Position numbers and translations under genes: made by a program
Assembly (NCBI RefSeq): GCF_003987215.1
Contig: NZ_PIPW01000002.1
Coordinates: 558,001 to 622,000, forward strand
Direction of reading: 5' to 3'
Source: Pseudidiomarina halophila
Lineage (GTDB): Bacteria; Pseudomonadota; Gammaproteobacteria; Enterobacterales; Alteromonadaceae
DNA: 64,000 bases
In this document: piece by piece, positions 1-9,110 of the stretch
How positions within the stretch are numbered: position 1 is the first letter of the stretch
How the letters are laid out: each line of letters opens with the position of its first letter
Notes under the pieces: generated by a model
Told to the model about the DNA's origin: nothing
The model's input: the letters and a program-made list of their open reading frames with translations, nothing else
The model's database searches: none

Positions 1-52
1 TGATGATTTCGACGACGACGATTCCGACGTCGAAGTGATTTATCAGAAGTAA
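1..52 (+). CDS. C-terminal end of an unidentified protein (partial)
   Basis: An open frame enters from the left edge (codons from position 2) and stops at TAA 50-52. It encodes the very acidic tail DDFDDDDSDVEVIYQK. Only 16 residues are visible, so no function can be assigned. It is followed by a long palindromic repeat and then folA on the same strand. Confidence 0.55.
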   Translation, partial: DDFDDDDSDVEVIYQK

Positions 53-60
53 AAAACAAA

Positions 61-139
61 AGCGTTATTTGATATCGGATATTAGTTATTGAGCAAGGCA
101 GCGTGTCACCAATAACTGATAACTAATATCGGGTAACGC
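61..139. repeat. Long AT-rich imperfect palindrome, family 3, copy 1
   Basis: The left arm (61-91) begins AGCGTTAT and continues through GGATATTAGTTATTG. The right arm (about 110-139) is its approximate reverse complement, running CAATAACTGATAACTAATAT to GTAACGC. It fills the gap directly upstream of folA, so any transcript crossing it could fold into a long hairpin ending about 13 nt before the folA start. Related copies lie at 7930, 33444, 33848, 35572 and 42406. Confidence 0.75.
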
Positions 140-152
140 ACTGGGGTTTTTT

Positions 153-659
153 ATGCGGATTGCTTTGATTGCGGCGATGGCTCGTGACCGTGTTATCGGT
201 AAGAACGGTGACATGCCGTGGCACCTGCCAGCCGAACTTCAACACTTTAAACGTATTACTATGGGCAAGCCGGTAGTGATGGGGCGTACCACCTTTGAGT
301 CCATCGGTCGCCCGCTGCCTGGTCGCACGAATATCGTGCTGACGCGCAGTTGCCAGCAACCGTATACCGATGAGCAGGGTGTTATCTGGGTGAGCGATAC
401 CGAGCAGGCAGTTAACGCCGCCGGTGAAGCGGAGGAGCTCATGGTGATTGGCGGTGGCCAGGTTTATCAGGAATTTCTGCCGCATGCCGGACGTTTGTAC
501 CTGACCCAGATTGATACCGAGGTTGAAGGCGACACCTGGTTTCCAGATTTCCAGGTGTTAGGCGAGTGGGAATTGCGCGAGCAAGTGGAGCATCCAGCTG
601 ACTCACAGAACCCTCATGCCTTTACAACACAAGTATTTGAGCGCGTAAATAATTTGTAA
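153..659 (+). CDS. folA: Dihydrofolate reductase
   Basis: Type I chromosomal DHFR of 168 residues, a normal length. It reduces dihydrofolate to tetrahydrofolate with NADPH in the cytosol, regenerating the cofactor oxidised by thymidylate synthase (thyA lies at 22.5 kb). Visible family motifs are the N-terminal strand MRIALIAAMA, the Met20-type loop with GDMPWHLPAEL (residues 19-29), the NADPH-binding GRTTFESIGRPLPGR, and IGGGQVYQEFLP near residue 100. The catalytic acid is Glu28 where E. coli has Asp27; Glu at this site is known in other DHFRs. It stands alone, preceded by a palindromic repeat. Confidence 0.97.
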   Translation: MRIALIAAMARDRVIGKNGDMPWHLPAELQHFKRITMGKPVVMGRTTFESIGRPLPGRTNIVLTRSCQQPYTDEQGVIWVSDTEQAVNAAGEAEELMVIGGGQVYQEFLPHAGRLYLTQIDTEVEGDTWFPDFQVLGEWELREQVEHPADSQNPHAFTTQVFERVNNL

Positions 660-750
660 ATACGCGTCACGTTGTTAACAATTTATTCCGTTGTAAGGCC
701 TGGTTTTGCAGGGTAGGATTAATCTCAATAAGATGAATTGGGGTTTGCCG

Positions 751-1146
751 ATGTTGAAAACGGTTACATCATGGCTTGCTGCGACGACTGCAGCCTTTGT
801 CCTGATCCCGCTCATGCAGCCGGTCGCCGCGCAGTCGTACGTCGAGTCAGAGGAAGTCGCACTGATTTTCTGTTCTTATGTGCGCGACAACCATACAGTG
901 CGCCTGCAGCGCAAACTCCGTGATCTGCGCATTCGCTTACGCGATGTATACGCCCATATCCGCTGTAATGACGCCACCCTGATTCAATTCGCAGTAAAAA
1001 ATAATGCCAATGATATCGGTAGTTTTATCGCCCGCAGTGTGAGCGCTGACGTTATTGAGAAAGCCGGGGATTACCGATGGTTACGCGAACAGAATCTGCT
1101 GCAAACTCCCATCGGTGAAGCTTTGGCTCCGCGTTTCCAGAATTAG
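751..1146 (+). CDS. Small secreted protein, DUF3718-like
   Basis: Encodes about 131 residues from ATG 751; ATG 733 in the same frame would add six residues, and neither start has a good ribosome-binding site. The N-terminus is a clear Sec signal peptide (MLKTVTSWLAATTAAF, then a hydrophobic run ending PVAAQ), so the mature protein is periplasmic. The rest is basic and alpha-helical, with two cysteines in FCSYVRD and HIRCNDA. The pattern C...RL.RKLRDLRIRLRDVY..I.CN resembles the Alteromonadales DUF3718 family, recalled from memory. No function is known. Its neighbours give no clear pathway. Confidence 0.6.
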   Translation: MLKTVTSWLAATTAAFVLIPLMQPVAAQSYVESEEVALIFCSYVRDNHTVRLQRKLRDLRIRLRDVYAHIRCNDATLIQFAVKNNANDIGSFIARSVSADVIEKAGDYRWLREQNLLQTPIGEALAPRFQN

Positions 1147-1241
1147 CTGCGGTATGCCACATTTCTTTACAGTTTTCCCTCTTTCAGAAGTATCCCCGAA
1201 CGTTTAGACTGACTGCATTCGTTACAAATGGATAACAATGC

Positions 1242-2708
1242 ATGAAAACCTTGATCGCACCTTTTATTTTGGCTCTCGGCTGCGCCAGTTTCGTTGCCCA
1301 GGGACAAGATAAGTCGATAGCTGACAGCGCACCCAAAGTTGAACTTGAACAGTGCTATCTAAAAGGTATCGCCGAGCAATTACGTTGCGGCACTCTGCAG
1401 GTTCCGGAAAATTATGACGAACCTGATGGCAAAACCATCGGGATAAACTTTGCCGTGTTACCTGCGGTGCGTGAAAATAAGCAGAACGATCCTCTGTTGA
1501 TTCTCGCTGGAGGACCGGGGCAGGCAGCGACGGAATTGGCGAACATGATCGATCGGACCTTTCAAAGCGTCCGTCAGCAGCGTGATATTCTGTTAATTGA
1601 TCAGCGTGGCACAGGCGATTCACATCCGCTTAGCTGTGCTATGAGCCATGTTGAAGAGCTGGTAAAAACCGATGAGGCAATAGATCTCGCTGAAGTTGCC
1701 GAACAGTGTTTAGCCAAATTCGAAGACACGGACCTAACGCAGTACCACACTGTCAACGCGATTCGTGATTTTGAAACCGTCCGCCAGGCGCTTGGCTACA
1801 ACCAGGTGAATCTCTATGGAGGCTCTTACGGATCACGGGCTGGCCTGGTCTATATGCGTGAGGCACCGGATTCAGTTCGTGCGGCAGTATTGGATGCAGT
1901 GGCACCGGTGCAGGTTGTGGTGGGCCCATTCGGCTTACATGGTGCCGAATCGTTTAGCAAATTGCTCGAGCGTTGCGCCGCATCAGAGGTTTGTAGCAGC
2001 ACTTTCCCGAATCTGGGCGCGACCTACACTGATCTCATGGCACAACTGCAAGCCAATCCAGTCCCTTTGACTGTTCGTGACCCACTGACGAATGAGCCGG
2101 TCGAGATTTTAGTTACCGCCGGGCGCTTCAGTTCAGTGATGCGGGTCGGACTCTATCATCCCACTACGCGGCAAATGCTGCCTTATGTCATTGAACGCAC
2201 AGCTAATGGGGATTACATCCCATTAACCGGTCTGTTCGGCAGCACTATGGCCCAGTCAGAGCTGTATATGGGCCTGACCCTTAGCGTCCTATGTAGTGAA
2301 GACTTACCCCGTGCTACACCCGAGTTATTGGCTGCTGATGGCGATAATACCTTTATTGGCAGCCGCACCGCTGATGCCTTTATTGAGATGTGTTCGGTCT
2401 GGCCGCAGGAACAACGCCCGGACGAATGGTTTGAGCCGGTAACAAGCGCGATTCCGACCTTATTGCTATCGGGGGAACTTGACCCGGTGACGCCACCCGC
2501 CTGGGGCGAAATAGCTGCTGCGACGTTAAGCAATAGCCGCCATCTGATTGCTCCGCAGGGTGCGCACACCATTGTCAGCCATACCTGTGCGAATAAATTG
2601 GTCAGCCAGTTTATTAAAGATTTAGATCTTGCCGCACTAGATGCCAGCTGCCTTACAGAACAGCGGCCACAACCTTTCATTCTTAATAGTAACGGTAAAG
2701 GATTATAA
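1242..2708 (+). CDS. Secreted alpha/beta hydrolase, TAP/prolyl aminopeptidase-like
   Basis: A 488-residue protein with a signal peptide (MKTLIAPFILALGCASFVAQ), so probably periplasmic or exported. The alpha/beta hydrolase core shows the oxyanion-hole motif GGPGQ (about 90-94), DQRGTGDS (120-127), the nucleophile elbow GGSYG with Ser195, a late Asp in SGELDPVTPP, and a His in GAHTIV. Four or more cysteines suggest disulfides. The pattern matches the S33 peptidase/TAP-like C-terminal family, which cleave N-terminal residues from peptides or hydrolyse esters; the substrate is unknown. The stop is 10 nt before the ABC ATPase gene, so co-transcription with the exporter is likely. Confidence 0.85.
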   Translation: MKTLIAPFILALGCASFVAQGQDKSIADSAPKVELEQCYLKGIAEQLRCGTLQVPENYDEPDGKTIGINFAVLPAVRENKQNDPLLILAGGPGQAATELANMIDRTFQSVRQQRDILLIDQRGTGDSHPLSCAMSHVEELVKTDEAIDLAEVAEQCLAKFEDTDLTQYHTVNAIRDFETVRQALGYNQVNLYGGSYGSRAGLVYMREAPDSVRAAVLDAVAPVQVVVGPFGLHGAESFSKLLERCAASEVCSSTFPNLGATYTDLMAQLQANPVPLTVRDPLTNEPVEILVTAGRFSSVMRVGLYHPTTRQMLPYVIERTANGDYIPLTGLFGSTMAQSELYMGLTLSVLCSEDLPRATPELLAADGDNTFIGSRTADAFIEMCSVWPQEQRPDEWFEPVTSAIPTLLLSGELDPVTPPAWGEIAAATLSNSRHLIAPQGAHTIVSHTCANKLVSQFIKDLDLAALDASCLTEQRPQPFILNSNGKGL

Positions 2709-2718
2709 GAGAGCCACT

Positions 2719-3453
2719 ATGATCGAAGTAAAATCATTACAAAAATCCTTCGGCAAAGTGACGGCTCTAAATGGTCTGACATTTAGTGCGCCGGAAGGGC
2801 AGATTACCGGACTTCTAGGTCCCAATGGAGCGGGCAAAACCACCTGCTTACGAACCATTTATGGCTTGTTGAAAGCAGATACCGGAGAAGCCTTGATTGA
2901 TGGCATAGATGCTAATATCAACCCGCTTGAGGTACGCCGGAAAATTGGTATTTTTCCTGATAAGTTTGGGCTTTATGAACGTTTAACGGCGCGTGAGCAA
3001 ATCGCTTACTTTGCAACCCTGCATGGCCTTGACGGTGAAGCTGGAGCTGCAGCGGTTGAAAATGTGATTTCACGACTGGGTATGGATGCCATCGCTGATC
3101 GCCGGGCGACCGGCTTTTCACAGGGACAACGAATGAAAGTGGCGTTGGCTCAGGCCATCGTGCATCGGCCCAAGCACCTTATTCTGGATGAGCCAAGTCG
3201 CGGTCTCGACGTCATGAGCACGCGCATTTTACGGGATTTATTGCGCGAGTTGCGTGATCAAGGCACCAGTATCTTATTTTCAAGTCATGTGATGCAAGAA
3301 GTCGCCGCGCTGTGTGACCAGGTGGTGGTTGTGGCATCGGGTAAAGTTGCTGCGCAAGGTACCCCGACGGAACTCTGTGAGCAAACCGGCGAAACTGCAT
3401 TAGAAGAAGCATTCGTTAAAATCATCGGCACCGACGAGGGTATTGCGGCATGA
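2719..3453 (+). CDS. ABC transporter ATP-binding protein, NatA-like
   Basis: A 244-residue ATPase subunit. The start is taken at ATG 2719 (MIEVKSLQKSFGKV), because an upstream in-frame ATG would overlap the hydrolase gene. Walker A is GPNGAGKTT, the ABC signature is FSQGQ, Walker B is LILDEPSRGLDV, and the switch His is in FSSHVMQE. It overlaps the permease gene by ATGA, indicating translational coupling. Known NatA proteins drive sodium extrusion with NatB; similarity in architecture suggests a two-component ABC-2 exporter here, but the substrate cannot be read from the sequence. Confidence 0.9.
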   Translation: MIEVKSLQKSFGKVTALNGLTFSAPEGQITGLLGPNGAGKTTCLRTIYGLLKADTGEALIDGIDANINPLEVRRKIGIFPDKFGLYERLTAREQIAYFATLHGLDGEAGAAAVENVISRLGMDAIADRRATGFSQGQRMKVALAQAIVHRPKHLILDEPSRGLDVMSTRILRDLLRELRDQGTSILFSSHVMQEVAALCDQVVVVASGKVAAQGTPTELCEQTGETALEEAFVKIIGTDEGIAA

Positions 3454-4598
3454 GATCACCGATAACTATAGTGATGCGTAAGGAACTCAAAGACGCGTTA
3501 CGTGATAAACGCTCGGTCATGGCCGCTATGTCGTACGCATTCTTTGGACCTCTGCTGATGGCAGTGGCTTTCTATGTGTTGATTAGCCAGCTTACTGACA
3601 CCAGTGATGTGAAGATTGATATTGAAGGTGCTGAGTACGCGCCGGCTTTTGTCGCTCATCTTGAGCGGCAGGGTATTGCCGAACGTGACGAGCCCTGGCC
3701 AGCCGGACAGCAGCCGATTACTTTGGCTATAGCGCCGGATTGGGCAGAGTCGATCGCGACGGCACAACCGGCAAAGGTGACCCTGACTGCCGACTTTTCG
3801 TCACAGAAGCAACGTACGGATATCCGCCGGGTTGAAAGCGCCGTTGAGGGCTACACAGCGCAGCTTAGCTATATTCGCCTGCAAATGCGCGGTATCGACC
3901 CACGGGTTACGCAAGGCATTGATTTGGTCAAGCACGATACTGCTACCAAAGGCTCACGCGCCGCTATCCTCCTCGGTAGTGTACTGATCTTTATCCTCCT
4001 GTCGGTGTTCTTCTCTGGCATGAATGTCGCTATCGATACCAGTGCGGGTGAGCGCGAACGGAATTCCCTCGAACTGCTATTATCGCAGCCACTGACCACC
4101 AACCAACTGGTATGGGGCAAAGCGCTGGCTGCATCGGCCTTTGCTATGTTCGGCGGCTTTTTGAGTGCAATACTTATTCCGTTTATTTTCAAACTGCTGC
4201 CGTTGCATGAGATTGGTATCAGCATTGCGCTGGCGTGGCCGATGATACTGCTTATCGTTGCGCTGCTGGTGCCGTTAGCGCTGCTGGCTACCGCCTTACA
4301 ACTTTTCGTATCCTTCCGGGCCAAAAGCTTTAAAGAGGCGCAAACCTACATCTCTTTGCTGCTGATGGCGCCAATGCTGGTGGTGTTTGGCGTTGAGTTT
4401 GCGCGGGTGAAGAATCAGATCCTGTATTACTTGCCATTGACTGGGCAGCATCAGGCGTTGCTGGACATTATCAAAGGTGAGTCATTACAGTGGGGTGCGA
4501 TGGCGATAAGTGCTATTGCAACTGTGCTGGTTTCAATGCTGTTGCTGCGCCTCATCAGCCGCATGCTAAGTAGTGAAAAAGTGGTGTTCGGTCTATAA
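3450..4598 (+). CDS. ABC-2 type permease, NatB-like
   Basis: A 382-residue membrane protein. It has one N-terminal transmembrane segment (about residues 26-46), a periplasmic domain of roughly 120 residues, then five or so hydrophobic helices from about residue 172 to the end, with ERERNSLELLLSQPLT in the cytoplasmic coupling region typical of ABC-2 permeases. The start overlaps the ATPase stop by 4 nt. It should pair with that ATPase as an exporter, perhaps of sodium as in NatAB. The gene ends 10 nt from the convergent flavoprotein gene, with no obvious terminator between them. Confidence 0.87.
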   Translation: MRSPITIVMRKELKDALRDKRSVMAAMSYAFFGPLLMAVAFYVLISQLTDTSDVKIDIEGAEYAPAFVAHLERQGIAERDEPWPAGQQPITLAIAPDWAESIATAQPAKVTLTADFSSQKQRTDIRRVESAVEGYTAQLSYIRLQMRGIDPRVTQGIDLVKHDTATKGSRAAILLGSVLIFILLSVFFSGMNVAIDTSAGERERNSLELLLSQPLTTNQLVWGKALAASAFAMFGGFLSAILIPFIFKLLPLHEIGISIALAWPMILLIVALLVPLALLATALQLFVSFRAKSFKEAQTYISLLLMAPMLVVFGVEFARVKNQILYYLPLTGQHQALLDIIKGESLQWGAMAISAIATVLVSMLLLRLISRMLSSEKVVFGL

Positions 4599-4608
4599 AG
4601 CCAGGCTG

Positions 4609-5940
4609 TTACAAGCTGCGCCATCGGGCCAGCTGGTAGAAGGCCCATTGGCCGAGGCGGCGAAAATGGGGTAAAGGAAATCTGGGTAACGGCGATTGAT
4701 AAAACGGAAGTGGCGGTAACTCTTCTCCCATCGCCAGCTCTGCCAGTCGTTGCCCGGCAATTTGAGTAAAGGTCACACCAGCACCGCAATACCCCATACT
4801 GGTGTAGACCCCCTCAGCAGGACTATAAATTCTCGGATAATCGTCCAGGGCGACGCTGACCCAGCCACTCCAGTAATAATCTGCAGGCTCACTCGTCAAT
4901 TGCCTTAATGCTGGGAAACTGCCCCGTAGCGCTTGCAGTAAGTGCCTTGCATAGCGTGGGTGTTGCGCGTCTTTGCCACGAATCGCCCCGCGTCCGCCAA
5001 ATAGCAAACGGCCATCGGGCAGTAACCGATAGTAGTATTTCAAGGTGCGGGTATCCATTACCAGCTCGGTAGTGGCAACGCCAATGGCCTGACGTTCATC
5101 AGCGGTTAATGGGCGGGTGACAATAACGCTCGAGAGCACCGGCAGTGAACGGCCATGAATACTCGGATGTAAATGGTTTGGGGTATAACCATTGCTGGCG
5201 ATAATAACTTTAGGCGCACAAATACGGCCTTTACCGGTATGCAGTCGGTGCGCTCCGCCAACCTGGTCCCAGCGCTGCACCGGGGCGTTCTCGACTAAAG
5301 TTACTCCTGCCTTACTTGCCTGACGGGCGATACTGGCAGTTAACAGCAGCGGATTTAAGCCGAAACTCTGTGGATAATGAATAGCCGCATGTGCTTGTGG
5401 GCTGTGAATGCGCGCCTGGGTGGCATCTGCATCAAGCCAGCGTGTGTCCGGCTCATATTTCTTCAATGTTTCATAAGTGCTGTGAAGCGCTTCCACAGCA
5501 CTGGGCTGGTGGGCTATTTTCAGATAGCCACCGCGCTGCACCTGCAGCTGCTGTGGGCACTGTTGCAGATGGTGTTCGAGTTTCTCGAAGGCGCGTTGAT
5601 ATTCCGCCTGAATCGCCCGCGTTACCTCGTCGCCAACGTACTTCTGCCAATCCGCGTAGCCGCGCCGACCGGTTCCTGGCATCGCAAATCCGGCATTGCG
5701 CGTAGAACACCCCCAACCAATACGGTTCGCCTCCACCAGGGTCACATGTTGATCGAAACGTTGGGCAAGCTCGAGTGCAGTATTGAGTCCGGTGTAGCCG
5801 GAGCCAATGACAATACAGTCGGCACGTTCCGGGAGAATAGCGGAGGGTGTGGGTAAATCAACCTGCGTCGTCGCTTGCCAATAACTGCGAGCATGCGGTT
5901 GCGCAGGGCCAGGGCAGTTATCAACAAGCGGATCGTACAT
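4609..5940 (-). CDS. FAD-dependent amine oxidase/dehydrogenase (DAO family, PuuB-like)
   Basis: A 443-residue flavoprotein starting at MYDPLVDNCPGPAQ (ATG 5940); further in-frame ATGs upstream run into the GNAT gene and were rejected. The Rossmann dinucleotide-binding motif CIVIGSGYTGLNTALEL lies near residue 50, and the C-terminal FAD contact is GYCGAGVTFTQIAGQ. The sequence NRIGWGCSTRNAGFA after the FAD motif is typical of gamma-glutamylputrescine oxidase and related DAO enzymes. It probably oxidises an amino acid or polyamine derivative. It is last in a minus-strand run ahcY-GNAT-oxidoreductase, 19 nt after the GNAT stop. Confidence 0.85.
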   Translation of the reverse strand: MYDPLVDNCPGPAQPHARSYWQATTQVDLPTPSAILPERADCIVIGSGYTGLNTALELAQRFDQHVTLVEANRIGWGCSTRNAGFAMPGTGRRGYADWQKYVGDEVTRAIQAEYQRAFEKLEHHLQQCPQQLQVQRGGYLKIAHQPSAVEALHSTYETLKKYEPDTRWLDADATQARIHSPQAHAAIHYPQSFGLNPLLLTASIARQASKAGVTLVENAPVQRWDQVGGAHRLHTGKGRICAPKVIIASNGYTPNHLHPSIHGRSLPVLSSVIVTRPLTADERQAIGVATTELVMDTRTLKYYYRLLPDGRLLFGGRGAIRGKDAQHPRYARHLLQALRGSFPALRQLTSEPADYYWSGWVSVALDDYPRIYSPAEGVYTSMGYCGAGVTFTQIAGQRLAELAMGEELPPLPFYQSPLPRFPLPHFRRLGQWAFYQLARWRSL

Positions 5941-5959
5941 AAAGTTAGGTCTGTTTGAG

Positions 5960-6553
5960 TTAGCGATCGAAGCGCAGGACCATTTCTCCGGCGGTGCAAT
6001 GACAAATACCATCGCACACGGGGCAATGGTAGCCACCATGGATCGAGAGTTCATACCAGCGTCCGGGGTGCTCCTGAATCATCTCACCGCCGCAACGCGT
6101 AAAATAAGAGTATGCACTATTATTCGGACTTTGCATCCAAATGTGTGCCAGCCCAGCTTTGCAGCCAAGTTTCTGTGCAGCGGCCGTGGACCGTTCTAAC
6201 AAGCCCCGACCTATGCCTAAACCACGGCTGATTTCCGCTACCGCAGAACATTTAAAATAGCACATGTTTTCTTTGGCTACGGGCCAGGCTTCTGGCGTGC
6301 AATAATCATCGATCTCCCACTGTCCGGGCGCAAAGGTCAGACGAATTCCAGCCAGTTCATCATCGACGAACGCCAGCCAGTTGAGATTCACTCCGTCCTT
6401 CTGGCCACGTTGCATGTAGTCGGCCAAATTCTCGTCGGTTAAATAGTTTTCGCCATGAACCCTATTACCTAATTCAATAACGGCCGCGTGATCGGCGGCC
6501 GTTAGTTCGCGGTAGGTGACTACCGGTTGTTTCTGCGTCATAGAAGACACCAT
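5960..6553 (-). CDS. GNAT-family N-acetyltransferase with C-terminal cysteine cluster
   Basis: A 197-residue acyltransferase. The acetyl-CoA-binding region ISRGLGIGRGLLERS fits the GNAT motif A pattern R/Q-x-x-G-x-G/A. After YFTRCGGE, the C-terminus carries YHCPVCDGICHCTAGE, a C-x2-C-x3-C-x-C cluster that could bind zinc or iron; it is unusual for simple GNATs. The ATG at 6553 overlaps the ahcY stop as TAATG, suggesting coupled translation; ATG 6541 (MTQKQ) is the alternative. The substrate is unknown; its place between ahcY and a flavin amine oxidase hints at amine or amino-acid metabolism. Confidence 0.8.
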   Translation of the reverse strand: MVSSMTQKQPVVTYRELTAADHAAVIELGNRVHGENYLTDENLADYMQRGQKDGVNLNWLAFVDDELAGIRLTFAPGQWEIDDYCTPEAWPVAKENMCYFKCSAVAEISRGLGIGRGLLERSTAAAQKLGCKAGLAHIWMQSPNNSAYSYFTRCGGEMIQEHPGRWYELSIHGGYHCPVCDGICHCTAGEMVLRFDR

Positions 6554-7917
6554 TAGTAGCGGTATTCGTCGGTTTTGTAGGGGCCGTCGACGTCTACATG
6601 AATGTAATCAGCCTGCTGCTGAGTCAGTTTGGTCATAACACCACCAAAACCTTGCACCATGTAGCGCGCAACTTCTTCATCAAGTTGTTTGGGCAGCACT
6701 TCGACACGTAGCTTGGCAGTTTTTTCAGACGCTGACAAGTCGGCAAACTTCTCGCCAAACAAATGTAATTGCGCCAATACCTGGTTGGCAAAAGAACCGT
6801 CCATGATACGGCTTGGGTGACCAGTTGCATTGCCGAGGTTGACCAGGCGGCCTTCAGACAGCAACAGCAAGTAATCGTGCTCATCATCGCTGCGATGAAT
6901 TTTGTGTACTTGCGGCTTCACTTCGTCCCAACGCCAGTTTTTACGCATAAATGCCGTATCGATTTCGTTATCGAAATGACCGATATTACAAACCACCGCC
7001 GTAGATTTAAGCGCTGTCAGCATGTGCTGATCGCAGACGTTGACATTACCTGTGGTGGTGACGATCAGGTCGATAGTTTGCAGCAAGTCTTTGTTGATAC
7101 CACCAGCTTCACCGGTGTTGACACCGTTAAGGTAAGGCGATACCACTTCGTAGCCGTCCATACAGGCCTGCATCGCACAGATTGGGTCAATCTCGGCGAT
7201 ACGCACGATCATGCCTTCCTGACGCAAACTTGCAGCCGAACCTTTACCGACATCGCCATAGCCGATAACCAGGGCTTTCTTGCCTGATAAAAGGTGGTCA
7301 GTGGCGCGCTTGATGGCATCGTTTAACGAGTGACGGCAACCGTACTTATTGTCATTCTTAGACTTGGTTACTGAGTCATTGACGTTAATGGCAGGCACTT
7401 TCAGGGTACCGTGTTTCAGCATTTCCAGCAGGCGGTGTACACCGGTTGTAGTTTCTTCGGTGATGCCGTGTACCTTATCCAGCATTTGTGGGTACTTGTC
7501 GTGAATTAACAAGGTCAAGTCACCGCCATCATCAAGAATCATATTGGCATCCCATAACTCACCGTCTTTATGACAAGTTTGCTCGAGACACCATTCGTAT
7601 TCTTCTTCAGTTTCGCCTTTCCAGGCAAATACCGGAACGCCTGCGGCGGCCATTGCAGCTGCGGCGTGATCCTGAGTTGAGAATATATTGCACGATGACC
7701 AGCGCACTTCGGCACCAAGTTCAAGCAAGGTTTCGATCAGCACTGCCGTCTGAATGGTCATGTGAATACAGCCAATGATACGGGCGCCTTGCAGCGGCTT
7801 TTCCTCTGCGTATTTACGGCGAATGGTCATCAATGCCGGCATTTCTGATTCGGCAATGGAAATTTCTTTACGGCCCCAGTCGGCCAGGCTGATATCTGCA
7901 ACTTTGTAATCTGTCAT
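6553..7917 (-). CDS. ahcY: Adenosylhomocysteinase
   Basis: A 454-residue NAD-dependent S-adenosylhomocysteine hydrolase, splitting SAH into adenosine and homocysteine. Family features are [34 protein letters not shown] (substrate and lysine region), the NAD-binding [10 protein letters not shown], and the C-terminal [10 protein letters not shown] with the conserved Lys-Tyr that closes the NAD site in the tetramer. It lies downstream of adenosine kinase on the same strand, so adenosine made here can be removed at once, which pulls the reversible reaction forward. A 100-bp gap containing a long palindrome separates the two genes. Confidence 0.97.
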   Translation of the reverse strand: MTDYKVADISLADWGRKEISIAESEMPALMTIRRKYAEEKPLQGARIIGCIHMTIQTAVLIETLLELGAEVRWSSCNIFSTQDHAAAAMAAAGVPVFAWKGETEEEYEWCLEQTCHKDGELWDANMILDDGGDLTLLIHDKYPQMLDKVHGITEETTTGVHRLLEMLKHGTLKVPAINVNDSVTKSKNDNKYGCRHSLNDAIKRATDHLLSGKKALVIGYGDVGKGSAASLRQEGMIVRIAEIDPICAMQACMDGYEVVSPYLNGVNTGEAGGINKDLLQTIDLIVTTTGNVNVCDQHMLTALKSTAVVCNIGHFDNEIDTAFMRKNWRWDEVKPQVHKIHRSDDEHDYLLLLSEGRLVNLGNATGHPSRIMDGSFANQVLAQLHLFGEKFADLSASEKTAKLRVEVLPKQLDEEVARYMVQGFGGVMTKLTQQQADYIHVDVDGPYKTDEYRY

Positions 7918-7929
7918 AAAAACCTCAAT

Positions 7930-8009
7930 GCGTTATAGGTTATTAGCTACTGGTTATTGGTTGAGGACGTTTCCTGCTCTGATAACTAGTATCTGGCATC
8001 CAATAACGT
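7930..8009. repeat. Long AT-rich imperfect palindrome, family 3, copy 2
   Basis: The left part GCGTTATAGGTTATTAG ... GGTTATTGG is mirrored by GATAACTAGTATCTGG ... CCAATAACG at the right. It occupies the intergenic space between the kinase gene and ahcY, within the presumed transcript. Arms are less perfect than in the 33.8 kb copy. Confidence 0.65.
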
Positions 8010-8017
8010 TTTTGTAG

Positions 8018-9031
8018 TTAATTGAATTCGGGTTCGTGCTGTAGCTTGATCAGTAACTGCTGTTGCTGATCGAGACTCAAACGTGGGCCGAAGCTTGCAA
8101 CTACCTCTGCCGCCGCGTGACTTGCTAACAACCCACAGGCTGCCAACGAGTAACCACGAGTCAGACCGAACATCATTGCGCCAGCGAACATATCGCCAGC
8201 ACCATTGGTGTCGATTGCTTTCACCGGGATGCCCGGTACTGCAACCTGGCGGACACCGTCACCAACCAGTGCACCATCTTTACCGAGTGTAATAGCTACC
8301 AGTTTGGCGTGGCGTTGCAGTTGTTGCAATGCCGCTTGTACGTCATCAGTACCGGTTAAGATCCGTGCTTCTTCCTGATTACAGAACATGACGTCGACGC
8401 CACCGGCAAGAATCTCATCCACGCCTTCGCGGAAGTACTTCACCATGGCCGGATCCGAACAGGTCATGGCGATTTTGGTATTATTGGCACGGGCAACTTC
8501 TTTGGCGCGTGCAATCGCCTCCCGGGCAACGGGCGAAGTCACTAAATACCCTTCAATATAAAGATAGTCGGCACGTGCGATAGCGTCTTCATCCAGTTCG
8601 GCGCTACTCAAGTCGGCGGTGATACCAAGATAGGTGCGCATAGTGCGCTCAGCATCAGGCGTGACCATTACCAGACAACGGCCGGTTTTGCCTTCGTGTT
8701 TCTGATTACCGGTATTCGTGGTAATGCCAACGCGTTCCATATCGTCGCAGTAGAACTGGCCAGCCTGATCGTCCGCAACTTTACAGCAATAAAACGCTTT
8801 GCCGCCAAACTGACTAAAGCCCACCAGCGAGTTCGCTGCAGAACCGCCGCCAGATTGTTTCTTAAGTTCACCGCGCTTGCTGAGCTCGGTGATCAGGCGT
8901 TCTTGTTCCGCATCTTCGATTAAGGTCATCATGCCTTTCTCGATTTTATGCTGCTGTAAAAATTGGTCCGTGACTTCAAACTCTTGGTCGACCAGCGCAT
9001 TGCCGATGCCAACGATATCAATTGAATCCAT
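8018..9031 (-). CDS. Adenosine kinase (PfkB-family carbohydrate kinase)
   Basis: A 337-residue PfkB-family kinase. The N-terminal signature GGGSAANSLVGFSQFGG and the catalytic C-terminal DTNGAGDMFAGAMMFG (anion hole plus catalytic Asp) are both intact. The N-terminus DIVGIGNALVDQEF matches adenosine-kinase-type members that are common in marine Gammaproteobacteria. It phosphorylates adenosine to AMP, or possibly a related nucleoside or sugar. Position immediately upstream of ahcY strongly supports a role in recycling adenosine from SAH. No gene symbol is given because bacterial naming varies. Confidence 0.85.
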   Translation of the reverse strand: MDSIDIVGIGNALVDQEFEVTDQFLQQHKIEKGMMTLIEDAEQERLITELSKRGELKKQSGGGSAANSLVGFSQFGGKAFYCCKVADDQAGQFYCDDMERVGITTNTGNQKHEGKTGRCLVMVTPDAERTMRTYLGITADLSSAELDEDAIARADYLYIEGYLVTSPVAREAIARAKEVARANNTKIAMTCSDPAMVKYFREGVDEILAGGVDVMFCNQEEARILTGTDDVQAALQQLQRHAKLVAITLGKDGALVGDGVRQVAVPGIPVKAIDTNGAGDMFAGAMMFGLTRGYSLAACGLLASHAAAEVVASFGPRLSLDQQQQLLIKLQHEPEFN

Positions 9032-9057
9032 GTGATACTCGGGTAGTAGTTTCTAAA

Positions 9058-9095
9058 ACAAAAAAATCCGGCCGCTTAGTATACAGCAGCCGGAT
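9058..9095 (-). terminator. Rho-independent terminator after folE2
   Basis: Read on the minus strand, ATCCGGC-T-GC and GC-G-GCCGGAT form a stem of about nine pairs around an AT-rich loop, followed by TTTTTT. It lies just past the folE2 stop and ahead of the kinase gene. Confidence 0.8.
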
Positions 9096-9110
9096 CTTGA
9101 GGTCGATTAA

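Noticed and set aside
5377-5856. A 159-codon + strand frame opposite the flavoprotein gene
   Set aside because: No family resemblance, no ribosome-binding site, and complete overlap with a well-supported gene.
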